From the NCBI RefSeq assembly GCF_001625215.2, contig NC_030388.2, positions 26,276,558 to 26,340,557 of the forward strand: DNA of 64,000 nt. The letters are read 5' to 3'. The first letter of the stretch is position 1. The number at the start of each line of letters is the position of its first letter. The position numbers and the translations under genes were made by a program. Source of the stretch: Daucus carota subsp. sativus (taxonomy: Eukaryota > Streptophyta > Magnoliopsida > Apiales > Apiaceae). Below, piece by piece: positions 36,901 to 47,616 of this stretch. The notes beneath the pieces are model-generated. The model was not told the origin of the DNA and made no database searches. It saw only the letters and a list, made by a program, of their open reading frames with translations.

Positions 36901-39623
36901 AAATCAAGATGGCTAAGGAAGATCAGGAGGACACGGCATTCATCACCCACAAAGGGGTATTTGCCTACACAGTAGTGCCTTTCGGCCTCTTAAACGCGGG
37001 AGCCACATTCCAAAGAACCATGGACACCATATTCGCCCCGCAAATAGGAAGGAACATGGAAATCTATGTAGACGACATGATCGTCAAGTCAACAAAATCA
37101 AGTCAACATGTCGCCGATCTGCGCGAGACATTCTCCCGAATCAGGGATCATCAGGTGCGCCTCAACCCGGCGAAATGTTCATTTGGTTTAACCGGGGGTA
37201 AGTTTCTAGGCCACCTACTCACCCAGCGGGGCATTGAGGCCGACCCATCCCAAATCAAGGCCATTACGGAGATGGAGCCCCCAAAGTCTCTAAAGGACCT
37301 ACAAATACTCACAGGGTGCATAGCGGCTTTAAGACGCTTCATCCCTCAGTCATCAAAGAGAAGCCTCCCTCTCTACGAGGCCATCAAAGGTGCTGCCAAG
37401 GCCCACAAATTTGAGTGGACAAAAGAGTGTGACCGAAGCTTCGCAGAGATAAAGGAGTTCTTGTCCAACCCGCCAGTATTGGCAAAGGCAATGCCCGGGG
37501 AACCGTTAAAGCTCTACCTCTCGGCATCAGACTCCACCACGGCAGCAGTATTGGTTAAAGAGGTGAAAGGCTCACAGGCACCCGTTTACTATGCGAGCCA
37601 CTTGCTAAAAGACACTGAAACACGATATAGCAAGATTGAGAAGTTAATCCTAGCTCTGGTAATGGCCAGCAGAAAATTAAGGCACTACTTCCAAGGGAGG
37701 GAGATCACAATATTGACAAACCAGCCCCTGCGCCGGGTCTTACATCGCCCCGACATATCAGGAAGGCTAGCTGCTTGGACTATAGAGCTAAGTCAGTTCG
37801 GCTTGGAATTCCTACCCCGAGCAGCCGTTAAGTCTCAAGTACTCTCAGACTTCATCGCCGAATGTAACTTCTCGGAGTCACCTACCACCAAAGGGCAGTC
37901 CTTCTCAGACAAGGCGTGGACATTGTTTACAGATGGCTCCTCCACCGAAGAGGCTGGGGGAGCAGGGATACTCTTGGTCAGTCCCGAAGGTTTCAAGGTA
38001 CAACAAGCAGTCCGCTTCAAATTCTCAGCCACGAACAACGAGGCAGAGTACGAGGCATTAGTCGCTGGCCTAAACCTAGCAAAACACCTCGAAGTCAAGA
38101 ACATTGACATATTTTGCGACTCGCAACTCGTGGTAAAGCAAATCTCAGGTGACTTCAAAACCTCGAATGAAAGAATGGCCTCATACAGAAAGGTGGTTTT
38201 GAACCTTCTACAGGCCCTGACATCTTGGTCCATTAAAAACATAGCTCGATCGGCCAACCACTGGGCCGACGCGCTCTCTCGGCTGGCTACCTCATCAGCT
38301 GCACAGTCCCAAGAGCCAATCTACGTCAAAGAGCTCGTCCAGCCATCAATCACCAGAGACGAGGTCAATTGTGTAACCATCGTATCAGACTGGAGGACTC
38401 CTATCATCGACTTCATCAACGGAACTTTGGACACTGCAGACAGAAATGAAAGGCGTAAAATCGAATTCAAGGCTCGCAATTTTTGCATGATAAACGGCAA
38501 GCTCTACAGAAGGGCCCTAACTGAACCCTTACTCAAATGCATCGGACCAGAAGAGACTCAAATCGCCATGACAGAAATACATTCCGGCATTTGTGGAGAG
38601 CACGCCTCAGCAAAGAGCATGGCAACCAAGATGCTTAAGCATGGGGTATTCTGGCCAACCCTTCGCGCAGATTGCGAAAACTTCACTAAAAAATGTAAAC
38701 CATGCCAACTGTATGGGGCAATGAACCACAGACCTGCAACTAGCTTCTCCGCCTCACAGCCTCCATGCCCTTTCTTCATGTGGGGCATGGACCTGGTTGG
38801 CCCACTACCCAAATGTTCAGGACAGAAACAATTCTTGATCGTAGCAATTGATTACTTCACCAAATGGGTCGAGGCCAAGCCCCTAGCCAGAATCAGGGAG
38901 ACAGAAGTTGTTCATTTCTTCATGGAATACATAGTATTCCGCTTTGGAGTTCCACGTATCATAGTAACAGACAACGGCTCCCAATTCACAGGCAGGGACT
39001 TCGAAGAAGCCCTAAACCAACTAAAAATCAGCCACATCAAATCCTCAGTCGCATATCCACAGGCCAACGGCCAAGTAGAAATCACAAACAAAGCAATATT
39101 GCAAGGAATCAAGAAAAGGCTCCAGGAGGCAATATCCAATTGGGTGGACGAGCTCCCCAATGTATTATGGGGCCATCGAACAACACCAAGGTCAACCACA
39201 GGCTTCTCCCCTTTCAGAATGGCATATGGAACCGAAGCTGTGTTACCAGTGGAAATCAGCATGGGATCCCCTAGGGTGGAGGACTTCTCCCCTGAAAAAT
39301 CTGAGGAAGGGTTAAAACTCCACAACGACCTCATCGAGGAATCCAGAGGCGACGCCCAGCTCAGGGTAGCCCAATACCAAAAGAGGGTGGCCCAGTATTA
39401 CAACTCGAAAATCAAGATAAGAAGCTTTGAGGAAGGAGACTTGGTTCTCCGAGAAGCTGCAGCCTCCATGCCCTCCAAGCAAAACAAGCTATCAGCCCCT
39501 TGGGAAGGTCCATACATAGTGGCAAAGATAATCAGGCCAGGGACGTATAGGCTCGCCAACCTCAACGGTTCTCCACTCCCCAACACCTGGAACGCAATCC
39601 ATCTAAAAAAGTTCTATCAGTAA
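33942..39623 (+). CDS. Gypsy gag-pol polyprotein (1893 aa, intact frame)
   Basis: A single frame encodes the whole polyprotein. Domains in order (approximate residues): basic and acidic N-terminus; gag core (240-400, with ALEWFENLPP and LRDFLARFRDE); a C/H knuckle CDYHEDTGHTTERC near 522; aspartic protease with DDGSSVDIL near 645; reverse transcriptase (880-1090) with LNKACPKDFYPLP and the catalytic YVDD near 1041; RNase H with ASHLLKDTETRYSKIEK; a second archaeal-type RNase H starting FTDGSS near 1328; integrase with an HHCC zinc site, then the DDE core (IDYFTKW, TDNGSQFTG near 1676, NGQVE); C-terminal SH3-like part with GPY. No stop or frameshift is present, which points to recent insertion. 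The start codon is the first ATG after the primer site. Confidence 0.92.
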   Translation: MAGGEERRRSARSTVKSKLTRAISSPEIDLRSSLPPKKLLFGDTSPEGSVAAPAQSDPTGRGRKRGPKQTVLTPQGKHVLTSDARLHLERIKALKQHDERVKANEAINLEDELQALDTKRRMLAAKVRQQREIARLEAELGHASQEYQTRDDEEVSWRPSANSEYSTRADSAGSYSSRRHKKKSTRHNEEEEEESGSKAKSSSEITEIKSELARLRNQIKTGSGGVEASSESPLSEEIENYQLNKHQKIPSIGQFDGSTAPSDFISQFDGRMSYYGHSEISRCRFFCTCLSGTALEWFENLPPRSIDSWSTLKNKFRTRFSSNKRGGKITASLMTVRQRSSESLRDFLARFRDEVAVIPNLIDELAINYLAAGVDKNRHGRILEEFFEKNPRTLQAAMEIFEHRLTIQEAVGSIQMASPPTKKWDKGSGSNSKWEPRRLEGRLSQGAEKPGLGQNAPTPPQLLDAPPPHRPRGSWPPRPPREEKDFTKLNTEITSILAIMKTDPNYRPPRPMNPNRPPSSKYCDYHEDTGHTTERCYQLRNLVENKIQSGELAHFALREELAQPNSGGTDRIIDVISGGFAAGGTSNNAKKLYAREVYRVDSKRPKQNPSPVISFSDADYPEGIIRTHQDAMVITTKIGTNTVKKILIDDGSSVDILYHGAFSRMDLGDRKLDDARNAPLYGFTGNEVRVLGTIDLPVLFGSPPAQLWHVVKFHVINATNTYNAILGRTTTTALRAITSIPHLKMKFPTEFGVGEVRGDQQMSRQCYIGNVIPKRKPPRSITSTINQVGDTPRKLEAYEAEDPEPSYQPVEDKPPNCQPVEALEQIALDPTNPEKTVGIGANLPSQIRDPLTSLLQEFADIFAWTPSEMPGIPETIALHRLNIKPGSKCVKQKIRTFSQEKREAIEAEVDRLLAAGFIKEVQFPKWIANTVLVKKSNGKWRMCIDYSDLNKACPKDFYPLPNIDQLIDATAGHELISFMDAFSGYNQIKMAKEDQEDTAFITHKGVFAYTVVPFGLLNAGATFQRTMDTIFAPQIGRNMEIYVDDMIVKSTKSSQHVADLRETFSRIRDHQVRLNPAKCSFGLTGGKFLGHLLTQRGIEADPSQIKAITEMEPPKSLKDLQILTGCIAALRRFIPQSSKRSLPLYEAIKGAAKAHKFEWTKECDRSFAEIKEFLSNPPVLAKAMPGEPLKLYLSASDSTTAAVLVKEVKGSQAPVYYASHLLKDTETRYSKIEKLILALVMASRKLRHYFQGREITILTNQPLRRVLHRPDISGRLAAWTIELSQFGLEFLPRAAVKSQVLSDFIAECNFSESPTTKGQSFSDKAWTLFTDGSSTEEAGGAGILLVSPEGFKVQQAVRFKFSATNNEAEYEALVAGLNLAKHLEVKNIDIFCDSQLVVKQISGDFKTSNERMASYRKVVLNLLQALTSWSIKNIARSANHWADALSRLATSSAAQSQEPIYVKELVQPSITRDEVNCVTIVSDWRTPIIDFINGTLDTADRNERRKIEFKARNFCMINGKLYRRALTEPLLKCIGPEETQIAMTEIHSGICGEHASAKSMATKMLKHGVFWPTLRADCENFTKKCKPCQLYGAMNHRPATSFSASQPPCPFFMWGMDLVGPLPKCSGQKQFLIVAIDYFTKWVEAKPLARIRETEVVHFFMEYIVFRFGVPRIIVTDNGSQFTGRDFEEALNQLKISHIKSSVAYPQANGQVEITNKAILQGIKKRLQEAISNWVDELPNVLWGHRTTPRSTTGFSPFRMAYGTEAVLPVEISMGSPRVEDFSPEKSEEGLKLHNDLIEESRGDAQLRVAQYQKRVAQYYNSKIKIRSFEEGDLVLREAAASMPSKQNKLSAPWEGPYIVAKIIRPGTYRLANLNGSPLPNTWNAIHLKKFYQ

Positions 39624-40271
39624 AGTAAAAAGCCCCTTCCACAAATCAAGGCCTATACGCCATCCATCGAATCAAGGCTCGAACGCCATTTATCAAGGCT
39701 CAAACGCCATCTATCTAGGACTAGCAAATTAAAGTCCCTTTTGGGCCAAGAACACCGTACGATAATGTATTTTCCATCATTAGCATATATTCCTGAGTTC
39801 TAAATTCTGGTTAACGGATTATGTTATGAATATCTTTTTGAAGTTAGTAAAATTGCGCTCCTTAAAGAAAATTCTCGCCTTAAAACGTTACAGTTTTACT
39901 TTTACACTCTAACATTATTTCCCATGATTATTCCCCTCTGTCATAAATTACTCAAATGCAGGAAACCTCTCCCAACAACAGATAGGCGGTCACATACGGC
40001 AACAGCGAAGGGAAAAGAAGGAAGCGAACAAAGCAAAAACAAATCAAATACAAGAACAAAGTAAAGCATTAAGCAGACGCAAAAAGAACAAATTCAGATA
40101 AAGTTCAAACGCAGAAAAAGCAAGTTAGGAGTTACATCACCAATCTGGGGCATCCCCCAGCCAACAAAAGGTTTGTCCAAAAGCAACACAAGCGTAGCAG
40201 ATAAAAGATGTCTTAATACATATTTCCTCTGGGGCATTCCCCAGCAAATCGTAAGAGTAATAAGAAGCAAA
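39624..40271. other. Gypsy spacer between pol and the antisense gene
   Basis: Non-coding. At 39,645-39,715 a short unit around ATCAAGGCTCGAACGCCAT is repeated about three times with changes. Further on, CTGGGGCATCCCCCAGC (40,144) and CTGGGGCATTCCCCAGC (40,230) are two copies of a small hairpin. Confidence 0.6.
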
Positions 40272-42333
40272 TCAAGTCGCAGACCCTGCGCGGCCAACCG
40301 AGTCACCACCATCGTCACAGTTACGAGCCTCTTCCTCACAATGAAGCCCGAAGGTATGCGCTTCCATGTTATATCCAGCCTTCACGGCACGGTTCCAGCA
40401 CAGGTTATAGCCAGCCTCCAGAGCCCCAAACGCCTCCTCATGGCTCTTAGACAAGGCCTGGCGAGCCTCCACCAGCTCTTTCTCCAAAAGGATCTTGTTC
40501 CTCCCAAACTCAGCTATCACAGAACAATACTCAGCAGCCATCCGCTTTTTGTCAGCAGCAAACTCAACCTCAATATTTTGATAAGATGCCACAAGGGCAT
40601 TCAAAGCTTCCTTGTCAGAACCCAAGGCCTCCACACGCTTCTCCAAATCAGCTACGGTCCCCAAAGCCTCACGGTTCTTTCGTCCAAGTAAGGCGATACG
40701 CTTCTCCGCGTCCACTTTATGACGTTGAGCATCCACCAAGTCAGCACGGAGACGCTTCAACTCAGTCTCCAAATTTCCACGAACCCCCAAGGCCACCAGC
40801 CGATCGAACTCAACAGTAAACTGGTATATGGACAAAAAACAAAAACAGCGGTTCACTAACACAGCGACAAAAGCACAAAGTAAAACTGGAAAAGCAAAGT
40901 AAGGAAGGTGCCAAACCTGATCCAACAATTCCTTGGCAGAAACAGCAGCCTTTGCGGCAGAAAAGGTCTCGTCAGCCAAAGGCCCCTCAGGCTCCTTGCT
41001 CGAAGATCCAGGCCTCCCAGCCTCATTAGCTCGAAGCTTTATTAGCCCACGGCCTTTCTTCTCCAAAGGCGGCCCCGCCTCCTCCTCTACACGACGAGCC
41101 CTCTTCCTGCTAGACGTCCGGGCAGCAACAGACTCCACGAGAGTCCCACTAACCTCCCCCAACAGCTCCAAAGAACCACTAGCCTCCACATCCACAACCC
41201 GCGGCTTAGAGGACTCCTCAAAATCCTTGTCACCAGAAAACTCAATCCCTTTTTCAGCCAAAGAAGAAACACCCCTTTTCGCCATCATGGACTTCAGAGC
41301 CGAACTCAGCATCTTGCGAGGGGATCTTAGCAGCGCCCGCAAAGGCTCTCCAGCCACTGTCAAAATACCAACAACAAAGTTCAAGAGCAAAGAAAAAGAG
41401 TCACAAAGGAAAGCAACACAAAAGCAATATCTTACAACAATGAGAAACTAAAAATTCATTTTTTGTGAAATCCTCGGTAGAGAATGTCACATCCTCCCCA
41501 GAAAACAAAGCCAAAACACTTTCAGGCAAACCAGGCATGTGGTTTAATTCATAAAGCCAGTCCTTGGATACACCATTCCATGGACTCACAGAGCCCAACT
41601 CTCCACCAGAAAAATAGGCCCATTTACCATGCCAACCGTTATTCGACGTCTTGACATTAACCAGGCGAGTGCGCCCGGATTTCTTATCCAAATACAACTG
41701 ACCGCCCCCATACTTAACCCGATAAATGGATAATAACAAGTCAACAGTAGGGATCTTCTTCTTATCATGACTCCGGGCGATTACGCCACAGATCTGCACA
41801 ACAGCATTAGGGGACAACTGCGCAATACCACAACCCAACAATTTAAGAAGAGCCACAAACAACGGATGCATGGGGAGGCGGAAGCCCAACTCAAAAAACA
41901 AGAAGGGGATGGCCTGCCAACCCTCCTGAGGCATGTGCCACAAACAATCACCTTCCTCAGGAAGATGAACAGAATAAACCCCATCGGTGCCGCAATACTC
42001 ACCAAGTTTCGCCATCTCGGGAGAATCAGGACCAATAACACTCGGCCGGTTAAAAGCAGGGTTCGACCGGAACACCCTCCTCAGTTCTTCCGGCATAGAG
42101 GACACCGGAGCCGAAGGCTTCTCTTTCGCCGGGGTGTTTTTCGTCAAATCTAGGATGAAAGGATCAACTGACTCCAAGTCTTGCAACCCATCGTCTAGAG
42201 ATTCCAAATCATGGGAAGACGAGTGTGGAACAAGAGGAGACGGCAAGGGACCAAGATCATCAAACAGAGTTTCCCCAGCAGCCTCAGGCCCAACACGAGC
42301 AGAAAGGGAATGGCGTTTTCTCGATGAAGACAT
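40272..42333 (-). CDS. Antisense accessory gene (aORF) of the gypsy element, 3 exons
   Basis: On the minus strand, exons 42,333-41,436, 41,356-40,917 and 40,820-40,272 join in phase across GTAAGA...TTGACAG and GTTTGG...TACCAG introns, giving about 628 residues. The first exon resembles the plant 'putative gypsy-type transposon' domain found antisense in Tat elements (LGCGIAQLSPNAVVQICGVI, CLWHMPQEGWQAIPF). The middle is K/R/E/S-rich with a likely nuclear localisation patch (SSRKRARRVEEE). The last exon is a long predicted coiled coil (LKRLRADLVDAQRHKVDAEK). Function is unknown; from the literature on such ORFs, a regulatory or gag-like role is only proposed. The ATG at 42,333 was chosen because the upstream codons of the frame lack an ATG. 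Confidence 0.75.
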
Positions 42334-42606
42334 GAGCAAGCAGTAAAAGAAAACAAAAAGAAAAGAGGGAAAAAATACCTAGAAAAGATCGCAACTGGAG
42401 AAAGGAAGAGTTTTTTTCCGAAAAAACAAGACAACTATGGCAGGTTGAAAGCCACAAGTAAGCCAGTTCAAGACTCCGAGTCCCGAGGAATCCCAACAGC
42501 CAATCGCCACTTCAAAAACTGCGGGAAAGAAAAAACAATTGAAATAAAAATACGGACAAAAACCCAGCCCATCTAAAGAAAGGCTCCAGCTAGGGGGGAG
42601 ACTAAA
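42334..42606. other. Gypsy 3' untranslated part and polypurine tract
   Basis: Non-coding; carries the promoter side of the antisense gene. A purine-rich TAGGGGGGAGACTAAA immediately before the LTR is the plus-strand priming tract. Confidence 0.65.
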
Positions 42607-42777
42607 TGTTGGGCCTTAGCCCAGATAGCCTCAGCCCAGATACGAAGAGCCCACCTAAAAGCCCACTTAGAGGCCCAGAACCAAGAGGTCTATAAATAGT
42701 GAAAGAAAACACTGTAATAGAGAGGGGAAAATAGAAGAGTGAAAGAATATATGTATAAAAGGTTGTAAGTATCAACA
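42607..42777 (+). repeat. 3' LTR of the gypsy element (171 bp)
   Basis: Starts TGTTGGGCC and ends GTATCAACA, with the standard TG...CA termini. Contains a TATA-like CTATAAATAGTG at about 42,690, the likely promoter that the truncated 5' LTR has lost. Confidence 0.88.
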
Positions 42778-43043
42778 ACTAATAAATAGGCAATCTTATT
42801 AATCTTATTGGTTTTATCCATATGAATACAGGAGGAGTTTGTTCCGATCAAAATTTAACACATATCAAAAAAAATTTATATCCAATTTTGTACACGAGCC
42901 GTTTTCCATTTTTGAGTGAAAGAAACAGATATATCTGGACGAGAACATAGCAGTAAACGGCAATCTTGCAACACAACTCCCACCTCCAAGTAGTACTCTA
43001 TGCCCTTTGTCAATGCATTAGCAGTAAGCAGAGAGTCACTTTG
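42778..43043. repeat. 265-bp direct flank duplication, right copy
   Basis: Begins ACTAATAAAT directly after the 3' LTR and ends AGTCACTTTG, where the left copy also stops. After this point the ancestral unit continues (GAGATCTACACTGG) as in the upstream copy. Confidence 0.92.
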
Positions 43044-43295
43044 GAGATCTACACTGGCTCCTTGTATTGACTGAGGCCAGCCAAGTGCTTGGAGTACTCC
43101 TCGAGTTTGAGCTTCGAACACCATAATCTCACCTGCACATCTTAAATTCTTTGCTTGTATGAAACTGCCTTCATGATCCCGAAGAATGATGCATTATATT
43201 TAGCTTAAATCTTCCTTGAGCAGGAGCTTTCCATTTAGACCCTCCCATCAACTGCGTGTCCAAGCCACATGATCACAAACTTGACCTCTGGAAAT

Positions 43296-43960
43296 TGTTT
43301 GTACCCAGATTTTACAAGCGTCAGGACATGACGGGAAGCTGAGCTGACACGACGAGAAGAGCTGACGGGATAAGGATAATTGTAGATAAAATTAGTGGAT
43401 AAGCTTTAGACTAAGTCTCAACAAAACTCCACCTTTTTAGGAGCATCATTCAAGAATAAAGCAACGGGTATTAGCACAAAAGAAGGGATGTTACATGCAC
43501 GTACAGGGAAGTGGAGTGAAAATAGGAGTTGGTGGCCATACATGACTCTAGCCAAATGTATTATAAAAGGAGGCAAGTACTCGCAGGAAAAAAGAAGAAC
43601 AACCCACCTACTGGAGTTACCTATACACACCCATCTACACACTAGCCTATAAACACTAGTTGAGAAAATAAGTAACGTAGCTTATACTTTGTTTCATTCA
43701 TTTGCAACTTGTATTTAAGCTCACACGTACTACAAAATTCTAGTGAATTCTTTTATTGGCTGGGTAACCATTCCCACCCGCGGTTTTTACCTTTTTACGG
43801 GGTTTTCCGCGTCACCAAAATTGCTTGTGTTCTCGTCTCTTATTTTCTTTTCGATATTTTTCATTCGATCTTTTAAGTATTCATACATAAAAACACATAC
43901 TCCATTGTTATAGAAATTAAATAGGCTTGGCTTTTAACCCCGCAAATTTTGGTAAAAACA
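43296..43960 (+). repeat. 5' LTR of the 4.3-kb element (665 bp)
   Basis: Begins TGTTTGTACCCAG and ends TTTTGGTAAAAACA. Differs from the 3' LTR by eye at only two positions, both C here and T there. The 74-codon minus-strand frame inside both LTRs is not believed to be a gene. Confidence 0.92.
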
Positions 43961-43980
43961 ATTGGCGCCGTCTGTGGGAA
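43961..43980 (+). promoter_or_regulatory. Primer-binding site of the 4.3-kb element
   Basis: ATTGGCGCCGTCTGTGGGAA follows the LTR at once. This phrase is common after LTRs of plant gypsy elements and hints that the helper is a gypsy element, though not the one in this window, whose primer site differs. Confidence 0.7.
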
Positions 43981-46951
43981 ACTAGCGAAGCACTTACATG
44001 ATTTCTATGGCAATGGAGTTCACGTCGACGCACATATTAATCGGTTCAAAAGGGGCTACAAGAGATAGGCGTCATTGATACACTGATTTTTTATATCACA
44101 TCACTTTGGTTGACATGGCGAGAAGATTTCTGATTACAAACATGGGGTTGTCCGACGGGTTGGCTGAATTAAAGAACACGTCACTCAACACACATAATGG
44201 AAGTTACAATACGGATCTTAAATGCATTATGACAGCTCTTCATAAGTAAGGATCTCGTAATTACACAAACAAGGGGCTGATCCAACGAACACGTCTCTCA
44301 ACAAAAACAATGGGACTGCCCGACGAGTTGATCAACATGTCCATATATCGCCGACGCCTTCAGCCTACAACACGTGATAGTTTGAGAAGACGACGGCATA
44401 CATGTGTCACATCTGTCAAGAGGTACACAAAGACTCCGAGAGGGTACTAGTCAAGGTTAAACATACCTGGAGTAATCACAAATGACCATGACATGTACGA
44501 CGGGAACAATTCATATTCGTCTGATCACGTCTAACGGGAACCAGTAAATCACATGTGACGCAACACGACTAACAAGACATGGGTGACATCTACACGACAA
44601 AAAACAACACCACAGAGGACATGACGTGACACCAAAGAGAGAGACCGACATAATTGATTTTTTGACAGAAAGAATGGACAGCTTCGCTTGGGAACACGAC
44701 GACACGATGGGTAGCAGCCTCGACTTGAACATACACAAGTTAAATGATGACAAGTCAAGCCACATACATGTCAAATGCAAACCAAACAGAATTAAGATAA
44801 TCAATCGCAAAGGAGACAACTAATTCAAAAAAGGACATGATACATGAAATCGAGTATCAGGAATGACTAGCAAACATGGTGACAGTATAAAAATAAAACC
44901 ATGACAATTGGACATAAAGTCTTGACATGATGATCGACGTGACAGCTAGACATGAACTCTAGTAACATAACAGATCATGTCAAATACATTATCACCTATG
45001 AGCCACAAACAACGATTGACTCACAAGTTTTGCTAATTTTGTGGCTAATTTCAATCCAAGTCTTCTATCTCAACAGGACATGACGACTTATCCTAAAATC
45101 GTCACAAGGGGACAATATAGCATACCCAAAACACGATCGACATCACTGGTTCAACATGATGTGAAGTAAAAAGACATGACATGACCACGAAGGATAAACA
45201 TAGACGAAAGAGTCAAAAATGGACTAGTTGTTGCGACAAGTCCAAGAAACTTGATTAATGTCAACTCGACGACATGGGACACAAAGGTCAACACTATGAC
45301 AGAATATGAATCATTGACGCCTCTAGAGGTGTCCGACGTCTCCCATCTGATTTAACAATACATTACAAATTACAAGTCCTCAGGGGCTCGAACATGCTAC
45401 TTTTGAAACTTTATCACATGTAAGTGAACTCATCCTCTTTATTCTCTTAGTCTTTAGCAATATGATAATAAGTTGATTACGATCTTTACTTGGTCTTATG
45501 CCATTTAGATGATATTTCATGCTTCGAGTAAATGTTTGCTTGAATGATTCGTGATCTAAGCATGATGATACATGTGCTTGTTTCTTACATGACTTGTTAC
45601 TCTACTTGATAGATATGTGTGTTGAAATATGTTATGCAAGTTGTTCCAAATTGTCTTCATGTTTAACTGCTTAAAATTGACGTCTTCATCATGATATTTA
45701 TTGTGGCATGATACTGCATGAGTATATTTTAGATACATATTTAATAGACAAGGAGGGCTGATCACCCATCCTACTACAGTTAATCATTATCGAATGATGA
45801 TGACGACAATACTACACGTTACACAAACAACTAACGACGCCACGAATAATGATGCATTTCAACATTATGTATTTAAACATTACATAATCACAATTACAAT
45901 TACGAGCTAAGTTTCAAGAGGGAAAGGCCTTTTAACTAGCCTACAAATGCATGCATCGACGTTTGAAAATAAACAAATTTGTCAAATACAACAACGTTTG
46001 AAAATTATATATATTTATCGAATACATATACTACATGCATCAATGTCTGAAAATTATATATTCATCGAATATATATATTTGTCGAATACATAAATTACGT
46101 GTATCAACACTTGAAAAATATATTTGTCAACTACAATTACGCATATTACAAGTTTAAATACATCGACGTATTTAACAGACATGTCGACGAAAACTCCACA
46201 AAATCACGCAAGTCACAGCCCTTGGTCGGACACATGAATTACAATGTACATTTCTACATGTCATCACTTACACGAGTCATGACAGATTGCATTGACTACA
46301 TGTCACACATACTACAAGTGACATATAAGGTTGCAAACAACATATCACGTTATAGCTATGATGACGAGCTGCACATCATGTCTACAAATTACATATTACG
46401 AACGGAAGACATGGTACAAAACACTTTACATGTTGGTACTCCTATTCATTACGTCACGGTCACTCCAAATTTAGGGGTCACATGAAACGCAACCGACAAT
46501 CACAAGATTATATACGACATCTTGCACATGTCGGAAGACATCTAAAAAGGGCTTTACAAATATAATGCAAAGGAACGTCACAACTTGACATGTTAATACT
46601 ACGGGGCTGATTGTAATTATGTCCAAGCCTACAGGTAACTACGATAGAGCAAATACAAAGCGTTCTCATCTTAGAACGAAAAACTAACGACAACGAAACA
46701 GCTACTCATCGATGTTTTTATCATTGGAAGATTTAGACAACAATGACAACATTACAATGACACAATGAGATTGAGACTCGATACAAGACAATAACGAACA
46801 AGACAAATCGACATGACATGATCACATGTTGCAAGCGTCAGTATTTTAACATAGCATCGGTGTTCCTATTTGCCATGATCTAAAGAAAACGGAGTGTTAA
46901 AGAAGTAATTTCATTGGTTGCATGCCTCCACCCAATAAAATTAGGGGCTAT
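43981..46951. other. Non-coding interior of the 4.3-kb LTR element
   Basis: Rich in ACATGAC / ACGAC phrases on the plus strand. The longest frames (46,099-46,485, 128 codons) have no gag, protease, RT or integrase motif. Treated as non-coding. Confidence 0.65.
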
Positions 46952-47616
46952 TGTTTGTACCCAGATTTTACAAGCGTCAGGACATGACGGGAAGCTGAGC
47001 TGACACGACGAGAAGAGCTGACGGGATAAGGATAATTGTAGATAAAATTAGTGGATAAGCTTTAGACTAAGTCTCAACAAAACTCCACCTTTTTAGGAGC
47101 ATCATTCAAGAATAAAGCAACGGGTATTAGCACAAAAGAAGGGATGTTACATGCACGTACAGGGAAGTGGAGTGAAAATAGGAGTTGGTGGCCATACATG
47201 ACTCTAGCCAAATGTATTATAAAAGGAGGCAAGTACTCGCAGGAAAAAAGAAGAACAACCCACCTACTGGAGTTACCTATACACACCCATCTACACACTA
47301 GCCTATAAACACTAGTTGAGAAAATAAGTAACGTAGCTTATACTTTGTTTCATTCATTTGCAACTTGTATTTAAGCTCACACGTACTACAAAATTCTAGT
47401 GAATTCTTTTATTGGCTGGGTAACCATTCTCACCCGCGGTTTTTACCTTTTTACGGGGTTTTCCGCGTCACCAAAATTGCTTGTGTTCTCGTCTCTTATT
47501 TTCTTTTCGATATTTTTCATTCGATCTTTTAAGTATTCATACATAAAAACACATACTCCATTGTTATAGAAATTAAATAGGCTTGGCTTTTAACCCTGCA
47601 AATTTTGGTAAAAACA
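46952..47616 (+). repeat. 3' LTR of the 4.3-kb element (665 bp)
   Basis: Same length as the 5' LTR. The two substitutions are in ACCATTCTCACC and TTAACCCTGCAAA. Confidence 0.92.

Larger units (their letters stand above)
33831..42777 (+). mobile_element. Ty3/gypsy LTR retrotransposon, Tat lineage, with truncated 5' LTR
   Basis: An 8.9-kb element in order: 45-bp remnant of the 5' LTR, primer-binding-site region, gag-pol frame, spacer, antisense accessory gene, polypurine tract, full 171-bp 3' LTR. A second, archaeal-type RNase H domain after the usual one and an antisense gene between integrase and 3' LTR are Tat-lineage traits. The coding frame is intact, but the missing U3 of the 5' LTR should prevent normal transcription. 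Confidence 0.9.
43296..47616 (+). mobile_element. Non-autonomous LTR retrotransposon (4.3 kb)
   Basis: Two 665-bp LTRs with TG...CA ends, a GAAAT target duplication (43,291-43,295 and 47,617-47,621), a primer site and a polypurine-like GGGGCTAT before the 3' LTR. The 3-kb interior encodes no retrotransposon protein, so mobilisation must have used enzymes from another element. Confidence 0.9.

Noticed and set aside
43418..43642. 74-codon minus-strand frame repeated at 47,074-47,298
   Set aside because: It is repeated only because it lies in both LTRs of the 4.3-kb element. No coding signal.
46099..46485. 128-codon frame in the interior of the 4.3-kb LTR element
   Set aside because: No gag, protease, RT or integrase motif. 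Composition follows the ACATGAC-rich background.
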